Positions 8,975 through 18,077 are shown, counted from the stretch's first letter. The stretch is DNA of 64,000 nt from Nitrospira sp. (GCA_024760545.1 CP060501.1:3550036-3614035); one strand, 5' to 3'. Notes: generated by a model from the sequence alone, not told the origin. Program-made: numbers and translations.

Positions 8975-9715
8975 GTGAAAGGTGTCGTGCTGGCGGGAGG
9001 ACTCGGCAGTAGATTATTGCCCCTCACGAAGGTCACGAACAAGCATCTGCTGCCGGTTTATAACCGGCCGATGATCTATTATCCGATTCAGACGCTGGTC
9101 AATGCGGGTGTGACGGAAATCATGTTGGTTACCGGCGGGAATAGCGCCGGCGATTTCCTAAAACTGCTCGGGGATGGCAGAGAGTTTGGCCTCAAACATC
9201 TCAATTATACGTATCAGGAAGGCGAGGGAGGCATTGCCGACGCCCTTCGGTTGGCGGAGCACTTTGCCGATGGTGAACCGATCTGCGTCGTGTTGGGGGA
9301 CAACATTATTCAAGGAAACATCGCCATGGCGGCGGACCGCTTTCGCAGTCAACGAAAGGGAGCGAAGATTCTTCTCAAAGAAGTGAAAGATCCGCAACGG
9401 TTCGGCGTGCCGGTTTTGGAGGGAGAACGTGTCGTAAGAATCGAGGAAAAGCCGCTCGAGCCACGGTCGCCCTATGCCGTAACCGGCATTTACTTTTATG
9501 ATCCGCACGTCTTCCAGTTCATCCGGGAGCTGAAGCCTTCCGCAAGAGGAGAGCTGGAAATTACCGACGTCAACAACGCGTATATCAAGGCCGGGACGCT
9601 GACATGGGATCTGCTTCAGGGATGGTGGACGGATGCTGGCACCATCGAGTCATTATACCTGGCCAATCAGCTCGTCGGCCAAACCGGCGCAAACAACCTT
9701 CAAGTGGAATCGTAG
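8975..9715 (+). CDS. rmlA: Sugar-1-phosphate thymidylyltransferase (RmlA-like, short form)
   Basis: Nucleotidyltransferase of 246 residues that would make dTDP-glucose from glucose-1-phosphate. The N-terminal signature KGVVLAGGLGSRLLPLTKVTNKHLLPV is clear, followed by VVLGDNI, KEVKDPQRFGV, EEKPLEP and WWTDAGT. It lacks the C-terminal extension of classical about 290-residue RmlA, so it is the shorter subfamily. I chose the GTG at 8975 because a GGGGTGAGG ribosome-binding site lies just upstream and the protein then begins at the conserved strand; an ATG at 8924 would add 17 unconserved residues. It directly abuts rmlB, which supports dTDP-rhamnose or a related dTDP-sugar as product. Confidence 0.88.
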   Translation: MKGVVLAGGLGSRLLPLTKVTNKHLLPVYNRPMIYYPIQTLVNAGVTEIMLVTGGNSAGDFLKLLGDGREFGLKHLNYTYQEGEGGIADALRLAEHFADGEPICVVLGDNIIQGNIAMAADRFRSQRKGAKILLKEVKDPQRFGVPVLEGERVVRIEEKPLEPRSPYAVTGIYFYDPHVFQFIRELKPSARGELEITDVNNAYIKAGTLTWDLLQGWWTDAGTIESLYLANQLVGQTGANNLQVES

Positions 9716-10732
9716 ATGCGCATCCTTGTTACCGGCGGCGCCGGGTTTATCGGCTCTCATCTGGTTCGACGTCTGCTGGTGTCGTCGCAGCATCAGATCG
9801 TCAATCTCGATGCCCTCCGCTATTCGGGGAACTTGACGAACCTGGACGCGGTCAGCCGGCATCCGGGGTATGTCTTTGTCCAGGGCGATATTTGCGATGC
9901 GCAACTGGTTTCATCCGTGATTCGCAAATATCGAATCGAAGGTATCATCAATTGCGCTGCGGAGACGCATGTCGATCGTTCAATTCTTGACCCGGGTAGC
10001 TTTGCGCGCACTGACGTGGTGGGTACGGGCGTGTTACTTGAAGAAGGGCGCCATGCCGGGGTTGCACGCTTTCTACAAGTGAGTACCGACGAGGTCTACG
10101 GCAACGTCGAATCCGGCCTGTCGACCGAAGCCGATCGGTTGGCGCCGCGTAGCCCCTATTCAGCCAGCAAAGCTGGGGGGGATCTTCTTACGCTGAGCTA
10201 TGGGACGACCTATGGATTTCCCGTGGTCGTGACAAGAGGCAGCAACACCTACGGTTCCAATCAGTATCCGGAAAAATTTATTCCTCTCTTCGTGACGAAC
10301 GCCATCGATGATCAGCTGTTGCCGTTGTACGGCGACGGAAGATATTGCCGAGATTGGCTTGCCGTCGAAGATCATTGTGCCGCGATCGAACGGGTCTTTT
10401 TTGATGGAGAACCGGGAGCCGTCTACAATATCGGTGGGGGGAACGAGCGTGAAAATATCGTGGTTGCCGAGGAGATTCTCTCCTGTCTGGGCAAGCCGAA
10501 GAGCTTGCTCCGCTTTGTGACGGACCGGCCCGGTCACGACCGCCGTTATGCCGTTGATTGCGGGAAACTGCGGCAGCTGGGATGGTGTCCTGCCGTACCG
10601 TTCGAAGAAGGGTTGCGCGCGACGGTTCGTTGGTATCAAGAGCATGAATCCTGGTGGCGTCCCATCAAATCCGGAGAGTTCCGGAAGTACTATGAGCAGA
10701 TGTACGGCAAACGGTTGCAACAAGTGAGTTAG
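9716..10732 (+). CDS. rmlB: dTDP-glucose 4,6-dehydratase
   Basis: Extended SDR of 338 residues that converts dTDP-glucose to dTDP-4-keto-6-deoxyglucose. It has the family motifs TGGAGFIGSHLVRRLL at the N-terminus, DALRYSGNLTNL, AAETHVDRSI, the catalytic STDEVYG, the YSASKAGGD Tyr/Lys pair, and RGSNTYGSNQYPEKFIPLF. The ATG follows the rmlA stop codon with no gap. Length and motif set match RmlB well. The C-terminal part (WYQEHESWWRPIKSGEF) is also typical. Confidence in the reaction is high; the final sugar depends on later enzymes. Confidence 0.94.
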   Translation: MRILVTGGAGFIGSHLVRRLLVSSQHQIVNLDALRYSGNLTNLDAVSRHPGYVFVQGDICDAQLVSSVIRKYRIEGIINCAAETHVDRSILDPGSFARTDVVGTGVLLEEGRHAGVARFLQVSTDEVYGNVESGLSTEADRLAPRSPYSASKAGGDLLTLSYGTTYGFPVVVTRGSNTYGSNQYPEKFIPLFVTNAIDDQLLPLYGDGRYCRDWLAVEDHCAAIERVFFDGEPGAVYNIGGGNERENIVVAEEILSCLGKPKSLLRFVTDRPGHDRRYAVDCGKLRQLGWCPAVPFEEGLRATVRWYQEHESWWRPIKSGEFRKYYEQMYGKRLQQVS

Positions 10733-10817
10733 AACGACGAGTCCTGTTGAAGAGCCGACGGTCACACCGGTCCGAGACTCCACCTGAATCGCAGTTTCAA
10801 GCCAGTCGATTGCCAAC

Positions 10818-11669
10818 ATGCGAATTCTCCTCACCGGGGCTAATGGGCAACTGGGTACCGTGCTCCGCAGGGCCCTCGGATCCGAAACAGTCATCTCCAA
10901 AGATTTGCCGGACTTCGATCTCACGCAGCTGACGGTTCATGACGAAATCGTTGAAGCCTCGCCGGATTTGATTATTCATGCGGGGGCGTACACAGATGTG
11001 GATGGGGCCGAGCGGGAACCCGACCTCGCGATGGCGGTGAACGCGAGGGGAACGGAACAGGTTGCGAAGGCCGCCGTTCGGCTTGGAGCCCGCCTGATCT
11101 ACATTTCCACCGACTATGTGTTCGACGGCGAGCAGCAAAGACCATATGGTGAGTACGATAGCCCTCGCCCGATCAATCAATATGGACTGTCAAAATGGAA
11201 GGGGGAACAAGTTGTTCTGACATCGGGAGCCGACGCGCTTATCATCCGGACGGCGTGGCTCTATGGGGCCGTCGGTAAGAATTTTGTGAGGTCGATCATG
11301 CGCGCCGCGCAAAGTGAGTCGGTCTTGAAGGTCGTGAATGATCAGTACGGATGTCCCACATATGCCGAAGACCTGGCCTCCGTCCTTGCGTCGCTTATCG
11401 GTCAGGATGTGCAGGGAGTCGTCCACGCGACCAATCGTGGACAGTGCACGTGGTATGAGTTTGCGCGGGCTATCGTCCGCCAAATGGAACTCCCCTGTTC
11501 TGTCCTGCCGATCACGACCCAGCAGGCAGGTCGCCTCGCAAAGCGGCCGCCCTATTCTGTGCTGAGTGCGGACCGGCTGGAGTCATTGGGTTTCGCGTTA
11601 CCCGAATGGCGCCAGGCATTGACCCGATTTGCCAAAGACACGCAGGTCCCTCTAACCGACCCTCAATAA
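10818..11669 (+). CDS. rmlD: dTDP-4-dehydrorhamnose reductase
   Basis: SDR of 283 residues that would reduce dTDP-4-dehydrorhamnose to dTDP-L-rhamnose. Motifs are MRILLTGANGQLG, HAGAYTDVDGAE, STDYVFDG, the YGLSKWKGE catalytic pair and the RTAWLYG strand. It lies 85 bp after rmlB in the same direction. The epimerase RmlC expected between them is not present anywhere in this window, so it is either encoded elsewhere or the dTDP sugar is a different one. Length and motifs are those of RmlD rather than of a generic epimerase. Confidence 0.92.
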   Translation: MRILLTGANGQLGTVLRRALGSETVISKDLPDFDLTQLTVHDEIVEASPDLIIHAGAYTDVDGAEREPDLAMAVNARGTEQVAKAAVRLGARLIYISTDYVFDGEQQRPYGEYDSPRPINQYGLSKWKGEQVVLTSGADALIIRTAWLYGAVGKNFVRSIMRAAQSESVLKVVNDQYGCPTYAEDLASVLASLIGQDVQGVVHATNRGQCTWYEFARAIVRQMELPCSVLPITTQQAGRLAKRPPYSVLSADRLESLGFALPEWRQALTRFAKDTQVPLTDPQ

Positions 11670-11696
11670 GCAAGAGTTCATCCCGGCCAAAATCCT

Positions 11697-11724
11697 TTGC
11701 AATGGCCGAGAGACTCGCTAAGAT
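11697..11724 (+). promoter_or_regulatory. Candidate sigma-70 promoter upstream of the KdsC-like gene
   Basis: A TTGCAA hexamer at 11697-11702 is separated by 16 bp from TAAGAT at 11719-11724, about 48 bp before the GTG start of the kdsC-like gene. It lies in the short gap after rmlD and could start a separate transcript for the KdsC/ManC/phosphomannomutase genes. Found by eye only. Confidence 0.35.
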
Positions 11725-11771
11725 AGCGATCGATTGCTGCCGGAGAGGCAACTTCTTCTTGTGAAACGCTC

Positions 11772-12308
11772 GTGAAACTCAAACCTCGGCACAAGCCCGC
11801 GAGAAGTCTCCTGCGGAATATCCGATTGCTGGCAACCGATGTGGACGGAGTGCTGACCGATGCCGGCATGTATTATTCTGAGTCGGGTGATGAATGGAAA
11901 AAGTTCAATACCCGTGACGGAATGGGGATCAAACTGCTGCAGAAGGCCGGACTCATTACAGCGATCGTCACGCAGGAACGAACCAGGTTGGTGGCCAGGC
12001 GTGCTGAAAAACTCGCCATCCCCGAGCTTCATCAGGGGGTGATGGACAAATTGTCGGTGATCCGAGACATGGCGACACGGCATGGCATTTCACTCCGGCA
12101 AGTCGCGTATATCGGCGATGACGTGAACGACATCGAGGCGTTGAAAGCCGTGGGGTTGTCAGCGGCTCCCGCGGATGGGCTTCCACAAGTGTTGGAGATC
12201 GTCCACTATATCTGCCGGAAGAAGGGCGGAGAGGGGGCGGTTCGAGAGCTTGCGGAAATGATTCTTCAATCTCGTAGCGAGACGAACATCACAAGACGGG
12301 ATCGTTGA
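11772..12308 (+). CDS. kdsC: KdsC-like HAD phosphatase (KDO-8-phosphate phosphatase)
   Basis: HAD superfamily phosphatase of 178 residues, C0-capped type. The nucleophile motif DVDGVLTDAGMYY, the RDGMG substrate loop, IVTQERT (motif II region), Lys in MDKLSVI and YIGDDVNDIEAL (motif IV) all match KdsC, which removes phosphate from 3-deoxy-D-manno-octulosonate 8-phosphate in the KDO branch of LPS synthesis. The start is a GTG at 11772; no better ATG exists upstream of the nucleophile. The stop overlaps a TTG just before the next gene. KdsC fits this LPS neighbourhood; a NeuNAc-9-phosphatase-like role is a weaker alternative. Confidence 0.88.
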   Translation: MKLKPRHKPARSLLRNIRLLATDVDGVLTDAGMYYSESGDEWKKFNTRDGMGIKLLQKAGLITAIVTQERTRLVARRAEKLAIPELHQGVMDKLSVIRDMATRHGISLRQVAYIGDDVNDIEALKAVGLSAAPADGLPQVLEIVHYICRKKGGEGAVRELAEMILQSRSETNITRRDR

Positions 12309-12316
12309 GGGAAGTT

Positions 12317-13768
12317 ATGGCGCGTACATCCAATCTGTATCCAGTGATCATGGCAGGGGGCAGTGGTACCAGGTTTTGGCCGTTGAGTCGCCATCTGTTC
12401 CCGAAACAGCTCTTGCGGATCGGCGGAGAGCATACGTTGATTCAACAAACGATGCGACGCGTCTCAGGCTGTGCGCCGGCAGCTCACGTGCTGATCTCGA
12501 CGAATGCGGCGCAGGCTGACCTCATCCGTGGCCAATTGGCCGACTGGAAGGACGAACTGACCGATGGATTCCTTCTGGAACCGGAAGGACGGAACACGGC
12601 GCCCGCAATTGCATTGGCGGCGCTTGAGGTGCTGGCCCGAGATCCTGATGGACTCATGTTGGTCGTTCCTGCCGATCATGTGGTAACAGGGCAGCGGGAT
12701 TTTGAGGCGGCGGTTCAATTGGCTTCCCAATTGGCAGCGGAAGGTTATCTGGTCACATTTGGGATCAAGCCGATTCGGCCGGAAACCGGGTACGGCTATA
12801 TCAAACCGAACGGCAAAGTACTGCTCGGCAAACAGGGAAAACTGAAGGGACATCCTGTTCAAAGGTTCGTGGAGAAGCCCAATGCGACCAAGGCAGCCCA
12901 ATACCTCAAGGCAGGTCACTATTTTTGGAACAGCGGTATGTTTGTCTGGCGTGCTGCAACGATCTTGGAGGAGATTGCCCTTCATCAGCCTGCGATTGCG
13001 GTCTCAATGGAGCGGATCCGGAGACTCAAGAAGGACGGCGTTCCTAAACAGTCGATAGACGACGTGTATCGTCAAATCACGCCCGTCTCTATCGACACGG
13101 GTGTGATGGAACGGTCGTCGAAGGCGGCCGTGGTGCCGGTGACCTTCAAGTGGTCGGATGTCGGGAGTTGGGGTAGTTTGGACGAAGTGGCGGAAAGGAA
13201 TAAGGCCGGCAACGTCCTGACCGGACGAGTGATCGACCTTGAGAGCACTCATTCGATTGTCTACGCGGACCGGCGTGTTGTCGCGACGATCGGATTACAA
13301 GACATGGTGGTGGTGGATACCCCTGATGCGACATTAGTGTGTCCAAAGTCAAGAGCGCAGGACGTGAAGAAGATCGTCGATGTGCTCAAGCAGCAGCAGG
13401 CACCCGAACATATGGAACACCTGACGGTTCAGCGGCCATGGGGTTCGTACACGATCCTGGAAGAAGGTCCGGGGTTCAAAGTGAAACGTGTGACGGTCAA
13501 CCCCGGTGGACGGCTCTCGCTTCAGTTGCATCACAAGCGTAGCGAACATTGGGTCGTGATCGCGGGCACCGCGCGCGTGACAAGAGACCAAGAAGTGTTC
13601 GATTTAAGGGTTGGAGAAAGTACGGCCATTCCGGTCAACACCAAACATCGTTTAGAGAATCCGGGACAGGAGACCGTCCACATTATCGAAGTGCAGAACG
13701 GACCCTACCTCGGTGAAGATGATATTGTGCGGTTCAAGGATGATTACGGCCGAGTAGCGACGAATTGA
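12317..13768 (+). CDS. manC: Mannose-1-phosphate guanylyltransferase / mannose-6-phosphate isomerase
   Basis: Bifunctional type II enzyme of 483 residues (ManC/AlgA/XanB). The N-terminal nucleotidyltransferase domain carries MAGGSGTRFWPLSRHLFPKQLL, then EPEGRNTAPAI, VPADHVV, FVEKPN and NSGMFVW. The C-terminal cupin domain carries RPWGSYTILEEGPGFKVK, LSLQLHHKRSEHWVV and HRLENPG, the metal-binding isomerase region. It supplies GDP-mannose. I prefer the ATG at 12317 because a GAGGGAAG sequence sits just before it; a TTG at 12305 overlapping the kdsC stop is the alternative. A phosphomannomutase follows, completing the route from fructose-6-phosphate. Confidence 0.93.
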   Translation: MARTSNLYPVIMAGGSGTRFWPLSRHLFPKQLLRIGGEHTLIQQTMRRVSGCAPAAHVLISTNAAQADLIRGQLADWKDELTDGFLLEPEGRNTAPAIALAALEVLARDPDGLMLVVPADHVVTGQRDFEAAVQLASQLAAEGYLVTFGIKPIRPETGYGYIKPNGKVLLGKQGKLKGHPVQRFVEKPNATKAAQYLKAGHYFWNSGMFVWRAATILEEIALHQPAIAVSMERIRRLKKDGVPKQSIDDVYRQITPVSIDTGVMERSSKAAVVPVTFKWSDVGSWGSLDEVAERNKAGNVLTGRVIDLESTHSIVYADRRVVATIGLQDMVVVDTPDATLVCPKSRAQDVKKIVDVLKQQQAPEHMEHLTVQRPWGSYTILEEGPGFKVKRVTVNPGGRLSLQLHHKRSEHWVVIAGTARVTRDQEVFDLRVGESTAIPVNTKHRLENPGQETVHIIEVQNGPYLGEDDIVRFKDDYGRVATN

Positions 13769-13842
13769 CGCAAGGAATAGACGGCGGGTCCCAGCAACGC
13801 GCCAAGTATGGGTTCGGCTGAGGAGTTTACTAAGGAGGGATC

Positions 13843-15243
13843 GTGGGGTTGTTTCGGGAATATGATCTCCGCGGAATTGTCGGCAGGGAACTGACCGAGG
13901 AGGTGGCCGAACGGTTCGGTCGAGCCTATTCCACATATGTCAGCGTGCGTGGAGTGAAGACGATCAGTCTTGGGCGTGACGGTCGATTAAGCTCTCCAGC
14001 CCTCCACAAGGCATTGCTCAAGGGTCTGCTTGCCGGAGGGCTCGACGTGATCGACATCGGAATTTGTACGTCTCCGCTGGTCTACTTTTCCTTGTTCACG
14101 CTGCCGGTCGGCGGCGGCATCATGATTACGGGGAGCCACAACGCAGCAGAATATAACGGGTTTAAGGTCTGTATCGGCAAGACAGCCATCCATGGAGAGG
14201 AAATTCAGGAACTTCGGCGAGTGATGGAACAAGGCACCTTCATATCGGGAGAAGGTCGTCTTTCCGAGCACCCGATTATTCCTGACTACCTGGCGCACCT
14301 CAAGAAGAGCTTTTCGCATGTCAGGGCACATCGCCTACATGTCGTGATCGATAGCGGGAACGGCGCGGCCTCGCTCGTGGCCAAGCAAGCCCTCGAGTTG
14401 TTGGGGTGTAAGGTGACAGGATTGTATTGTGATCTGGATGGATCTTTCCCCAATCACCACCCGGACCCTACGGTGCTGGAAAACCTCTCCGACTTGATGC
14501 AGGCAGTAAAGAATTACCAGGCTGATGTGGGAATCGGTTATGACGGGGATGCGGATCGCATCGGGGCCATTGACGAGCAGGGCAATGTTTTGTGGGGTGA
14601 TCGCCTCTTGGTCCTCTACTCCCGCGACATCTTGGCCGTGAAACCCGGCAGCACGGTCATCTCGGAAGTGAAGGCCTCTCAAAGTCTGTATGATGATATT
14701 GCCAAACAGGGCGGACGTCCGATCATGTGGAAGACGGGGCATTCGTTGATCAAAGCCAAGATGAAAGAGGAATCTGCGGTATTGGCCGGTGAAATGTCCG
14801 GGCATATGTTTTTTGCGGATCGGTATTTCGGGTATGACGATGCGGTGTATGCATCTTGCCGGCTGATTGAAATCTTGGCCAAAGCGCAACGGCCGCTTTC
14901 GACCCTCATCTCTGATCTTCCCCAGTCGGTGGTCACTCCTGAAATACGAGTAGATCTTCCCGATGCCGTCAAGTTCGATGTCGTTGAACAGATTCGCATG
15001 AAATTTGAGGAATACCTGAGGACCAAGCAAAGCCTCGGGCCCAACAAGCTTGTCCTTCAGGGCCTCATCACGATCGACGGCGTCCGTGCGAAATTCGACG
15101 ATGGATGGGGGCTCATCAGGGCTTCCAACACCCAACCGGCCTTAGTGCTGAGATTTGAAGCGATATCTTCCGCCCAGCTCGATGTCATTCGAGCGCTCAT
15201 CGAAGACGAACTCGCAGAAGCGAGACGAGCGCTCGGGTGCTAG
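13843..15243 (+). CDS. manB: Phosphomannomutase/phosphoglucomutase (AlgC/ManB type)
   Basis: Alpha-D-phosphohexomutase of 466 residues that interconverts mannose-6-P and mannose-1-P (or the glucose forms). The phosphoserine loop TGSHNAAEYNGFK places the active serine near residue 98. The metal-binding loop GYDGDADRIGAID, the sugar-binding GEMSGHMFF and the C-terminal RASNTQPALVLRFEA phosphate-binding motif follow in order. Translation starts at a GTG preceded by a GGAGGG ribosome-binding site. Placed directly after manC, it completes GDP-mannose supply. AlgC-type enzymes also serve glucose-1-P for the rml pathway upstream. Confidence 0.92.
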   Translation: MGLFREYDLRGIVGRELTEEVAERFGRAYSTYVSVRGVKTISLGRDGRLSSPALHKALLKGLLAGGLDVIDIGICTSPLVYFSLFTLPVGGGIMITGSHNAAEYNGFKVCIGKTAIHGEEIQELRRVMEQGTFISGEGRLSEHPIIPDYLAHLKKSFSHVRAHRLHVVIDSGNGAASLVAKQALELLGCKVTGLYCDLDGSFPNHHPDPTVLENLSDLMQAVKNYQADVGIGYDGDADRIGAIDEQGNVLWGDRLLVLYSRDILAVKPGSTVISEVKASQSLYDDIAKQGGRPIMWKTGHSLIKAKMKEESAVLAGEMSGHMFFADRYFGYDDAVYASCRLIEILAKAQRPLSTLISDLPQSVVTPEIRVDLPDAVKFDVVEQIRMKFEEYLRTKQSLGPNKLVLQGLITIDGVRAKFDDGWGLIRASNTQPALVLRFEAISSAQLDVIRALIEDELAEARRALGC

Positions 15244-16058
15244 CAGGTGCCCGAGGTCGGACGGTTTGGAATCGTGGTGTGACCCATCTCTGGCGTTCTG
15301 CCATGATCGCAGCTGCTGTGTCGGCCCTTTTATTCCCGGCCGGCTCCACAGAAGCTGAATCTCCGGGTAAAGCAAATCGCCCGTTTCAGGTCGGAGAACG
15401 GCTGACCTATCAGGTGTCCTGGCTCAACATTACTGCGGCGATCGCCGTGATGGAAGTAGCGCGGATGGAAGGAACGAAGGAGCAAACGGTCGCCAAGTTG
15501 GTGGGCACAGCGCAATCGACTCCGCTCCTCACGAAGTTTTTCCCCGTCGATAATCGTGTCGAGTCGGAACTGGACCTGGAGGCGCTCGTACCGGAACATA
15601 TGACGTTCCGCCGACGCGAAGGAAAAAAGAAAGAGGATATCGAGTACAGATTCCATCAAAAAGAAGGGATGGTCACGGCAGTCAGAGGAGGCACCACGGA
15701 GTCATTGCCTATTCCGGCCGGCACTCAAGATATCATTTCCTGCTTGTACTATACGCGTACGGTGTTGCCGCCGACGCCGGGGGCCTCACTGAAAATGAAC
15801 GTGTATCATGACAAGAAGAATCGACCGGTCGAGGTGCGCGTAGAAGGGCTTGAGACTATTGAAGGGTCGTGGGGCAAGGCGGAGACTGTGCGGGTGCTGG
15901 TCATCATGCCGTTCCATGGCCTCTTCATGAATCAGGGGAACATCCGTGTTTGGGTCACGACTGATGAGCACAGGACTCCGCTCCGCATGAAAGCGAAGGT
16001 CACACTGGGATCAATCGTGGCGGATCTGGTGGATGGGAAACCGGTTTCGCAAAGCTGA
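15237..16058 (+). CDS. DUF3108 family exported protein
   Basis: Predicted exported protein of up to 273 residues, resembling the DUF3108 family (periplasmic proteins of unknown function often found in diderm bacteria). A hydrophobic segment, AMIAAAVSALLFPAGSTEA, reads as a signal peptide. The mature part begins FQVGERLTYQVSWLNI, a characteristic start of this family, and contains TQDIISCLYYTRT. The start is uncertain: a GTG at 15237 overlaps the phosphomannomutase stop, a GTG at 15279 and an ATG at 15303 are also possible. Function unknown; the location next to LPS genes suggests a cell-envelope role. Confidence 0.78.
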   Translation: MLAGARGRTVWNRGVTHLWRSAMIAAAVSALLFPAGSTEAESPGKANRPFQVGERLTYQVSWLNITAAIAVMEVARMEGTKEQTVAKLVGTAQSTPLLTKFFPVDNRVESELDLEALVPEHMTFRRREGKKKEDIEYRFHQKEGMVTAVRGGTTESLPIPAGTQDIISCLYYTRTVLPPTPGASLKMNVYHDKKNRPVEVRVEGLETIEGSWGKAETVRVLVIMPFHGLFMNQGNIRVWVTTDEHRTPLRMKAKVTLGSIVADLVDGKPVSQS

Positions 16059-16067
16059 TATCGGTTG

Positions 16068-16096
16068 TTGTTCGCGCGGGTCAAACTCGCTATACT
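16068..16096 (+). promoter_or_regulatory. Candidate promoter just before fbp
   Basis: TTGTTC at 16068-16073 and TATACT at 16091-16096 are separated by 17 bp. The predicted transcription start (about 16103) lies only a few bases before the chosen ATG at 16107, so the mRNA would be almost leaderless. This also argues against the longer reading frame beginning at 16065. Confidence 0.35.
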
Positions 16097-16106
16097 GAGC
16101 GGCATC

Positions 16107-17111
16107 ATGAGAGAATTTCCCCTTACTTTAAGCCGGTTTATAATTCAAAATCAGGAGTCGCACCAAGGCGCGACGGAGGAATTCTCCAGCCTGTTGACCC
16201 GGATCGGTCTCGTCGGCAAGCTCATTGCGCAAGATCTCAGGCGAGCCGGCCTGATCAACATTCTTGGAACGACGGGCGACACGAACGTACAGGGAGAAGT
16301 GGTCAAGAAGCTGGACGCCATCGCCAATGACGACTTCGTCAAAGTCTTCCAGCATAGCGGATATGTTTGTGCTCTGGCTTCGGAGGAAATGGAAAAGCCG
16401 ATCTCGCTGCCGGGCAATTGGCCGCAGGGCAAATACATGCTGCTCTTCGATCCACTCGACGGCTCCTCCAATACGGACAACAATATGCCGCTCGGCGCTA
16501 TTTTTTCCGTGCTCAAGTACGGACGGTCAGATCATTTGCCCGCTGAAGAGGAATTGCTGCGCCGAGGGACCGAACAAGTCGCGGCCGGGTATCTGCTGTA
16601 CGGGTCGAGCACCATGTTGGTCTATACGGTCGGACAAGGTGTATACGGATTTACGCTTGAACCGGGGATTGGAGAGTATCTGTTGTCCCATGCGCGGATC
16701 AGTATTCCCAATAAAGGCAAGGTCTACGCTGCCAACGAGGGGAACTATAACAAGTGGTCGGAAGGAACGAAAAAGTATCTGGATTTCCTCAAGGTCAGCG
16801 ATAAGGCGACCGGTCGTCCCTACAGCGCCCGGTATTCGGGCTGCTTGGTGGCCGATGTACACCGCTTGTTGCTCGGAGGAGGAATCTATCTCTATCCGGG
16901 CGAAGTCGATAAACCGGAAGGGAAACTCCGGCTTCTGTATGAGGCGAATCCGTTGGCGTTTGTCGTCGAACAGGCCGGTGGAACAGCTTCGACGGGAACG
17001 TCGAGAATACTGGAAGTAGAACCCAAGAAGCTCCACCAACGCGTGCCGCTGATCATCGGCAGCCGTTACGATGTCGAGCAGGCGGAAGCGTACATTCAGG
17101 GGCGAGCCTAA
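16107..17111 (+). CDS. fbp: Class I fructose-1,6-bisphosphatase
   Basis: Class I FBPase of 334 residues, removing the 1-phosphate of fructose-1,6-bisphosphate in gluconeogenesis. The metal-site signature FDPLDGSSNTDNNMPLGAIF is present, together with GDTNVQGEVVKKLD, a CALASEEME segment, RYSGCLVADVHRLLLGGGIYLYP and the C-terminal LAFVVEQAGG. I chose the ATG at 16107 because the protein then begins LTLSRFI near the N-terminus as in the family. It is followed by an aldolase gene, so the two form a gluconeogenesis unit feeding hexose phosphates to the sugar-nucleotide genes upstream. Confidence 0.94.
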   Translation: MREFPLTLSRFIIQNQESHQGATEEFSSLLTRIGLVGKLIAQDLRRAGLINILGTTGDTNVQGEVVKKLDAIANDDFVKVFQHSGYVCALASEEMEKPISLPGNWPQGKYMLLFDPLDGSSNTDNNMPLGAIFSVLKYGRSDHLPAEEELLRRGTEQVAAGYLLYGSSTMLVYTVGQGVYGFTLEPGIGEYLLSHARISIPNKGKVYAANEGNYNKWSEGTKKYLDFLKVSDKATGRPYSARYSGCLVADVHRLLLGGGIYLYPGEVDKPEGKLRLLYEANPLAFVVEQAGGTASTGTSRILEVEPKKLHQRVPLIIGSRYDVEQAEAYIQGRA

Positions 17112-17153
17112 TTACTCATGTATGTGTTACTGTGATGTTGGCGGGAGGAAATC

Positions 17154-18077
17154 ATGGGAGATCGAGTTCAAGAAATTCTGAGTTGGTATGGCAGCGATAA
17201 CGTCGGCACAAAAACCAATATCGCCCGCTTGCTTCGATCCGGCAAATTAGCCGGAAGCGGCAAATTGGTGATCCTGCCGGTTGATCAAGGATTCGAGCAC
17301 GGTCCGGCGCGGAGCTTCGCGCCGAACCCGCCCGGCTATGATCCGCACTATCATTTTCAGCTGGCGATCGATGCGGGGTGTAATGCCTATGCCGCACCGT
17401 TAGGTTTTCTCGAGGCCGCAGCCAATCAATTCGCGGGGCAGATTCCCCTCATCCTCAAGTTGAACAATCACGATGTGCTGCATGACGAGAAGGATCCGTT
17501 GCCGTCGGTCACCGGCAGTGTAAAGGATGCGCTTCGTTTGGGGTGTTCTGCTGTGGGGTTTACGATCTATCCCGGGTCGGCTCACTGCAACGCCATGTAT
17601 GAGCAATTGCGGGCCATTGCCGAGGAAGCCAAGGAGAGCGGCCTGGCCGTTGTGGTCTGGTCGTATCCGCGCGGGTCCGCGTTGAGCAAAGAGGGTGAAA
17701 CAGCCATGGATGTGGTGGCCTACGCGGCGCAAATTGCGGCGCAACTCGGAGCGCACGTGATCAAGGTCAAGCTTCCGACCGCGCACCTCGAACAGTCTGC
17801 GGCTAAAAAGGTGTACGAGGCCGAACAGATTCCGATCAAGACGCTGGCGGAACGAGTCAAACATGTGGTGCAGAGTTCCTTCGATGGCCGGCGGATTGTA
17901 ATCTTTTCCGGCGGGGCGAAAAGCGAGGATAAAAACGTCTTTGATGAAGCGCGGGCGATTCGCGATGGAGGCGGATTCGGGAGCATCATCGGCCGGAATT
18001 CATTCCAACGCCCGAAGGCGGAAGCGATCAAGTTTCTCCAGACCATCATGGGAATCTATGCCGGCCAGATTCAATAA
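17154..18077 (+). CDS. fbaB: DhnA-type class I fructose-bisphosphate aldolase
   Basis: Aldolase of the DhnA/FbaB (archaeal-type class I) family, 307 residues, TIM-barrel, cleaving or forming fructose-1,6-bisphosphate through a Schiff base. Signature segments are ILPVDQGFEHGPARSF near residue 40, FTIYPGSAHCNAMY, VVVWSYPRG, HVIKVKLPT with the expected active-site lysine, and IFSGGAKSEDKNVFDEA. A GGGAGGAAATC ribosome-binding site precedes the ATG. It is 42 bp after fbp in the same direction, so co-transcription is likely. Confidence 0.93.
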   Translation: MGDRVQEILSWYGSDNVGTKTNIARLLRSGKLAGSGKLVILPVDQGFEHGPARSFAPNPPGYDPHYHFQLAIDAGCNAYAAPLGFLEAAANQFAGQIPLILKLNNHDVLHDEKDPLPSVTGSVKDALRLGCSAVGFTIYPGSAHCNAMYEQLRAIAEEAKESGLAVVVWSYPRGSALSKEGETAMDVVAYAAQIAAQLGAHVIKVKLPTAHLEQSAAKKVYEAEQIPIKTLAERVKHVVQSSFDGRRIVIFSGGAKSEDKNVFDEARAIRDGGGFGSIIGRNSFQRPKAEAIKFLQTIMGIYAGQIQ

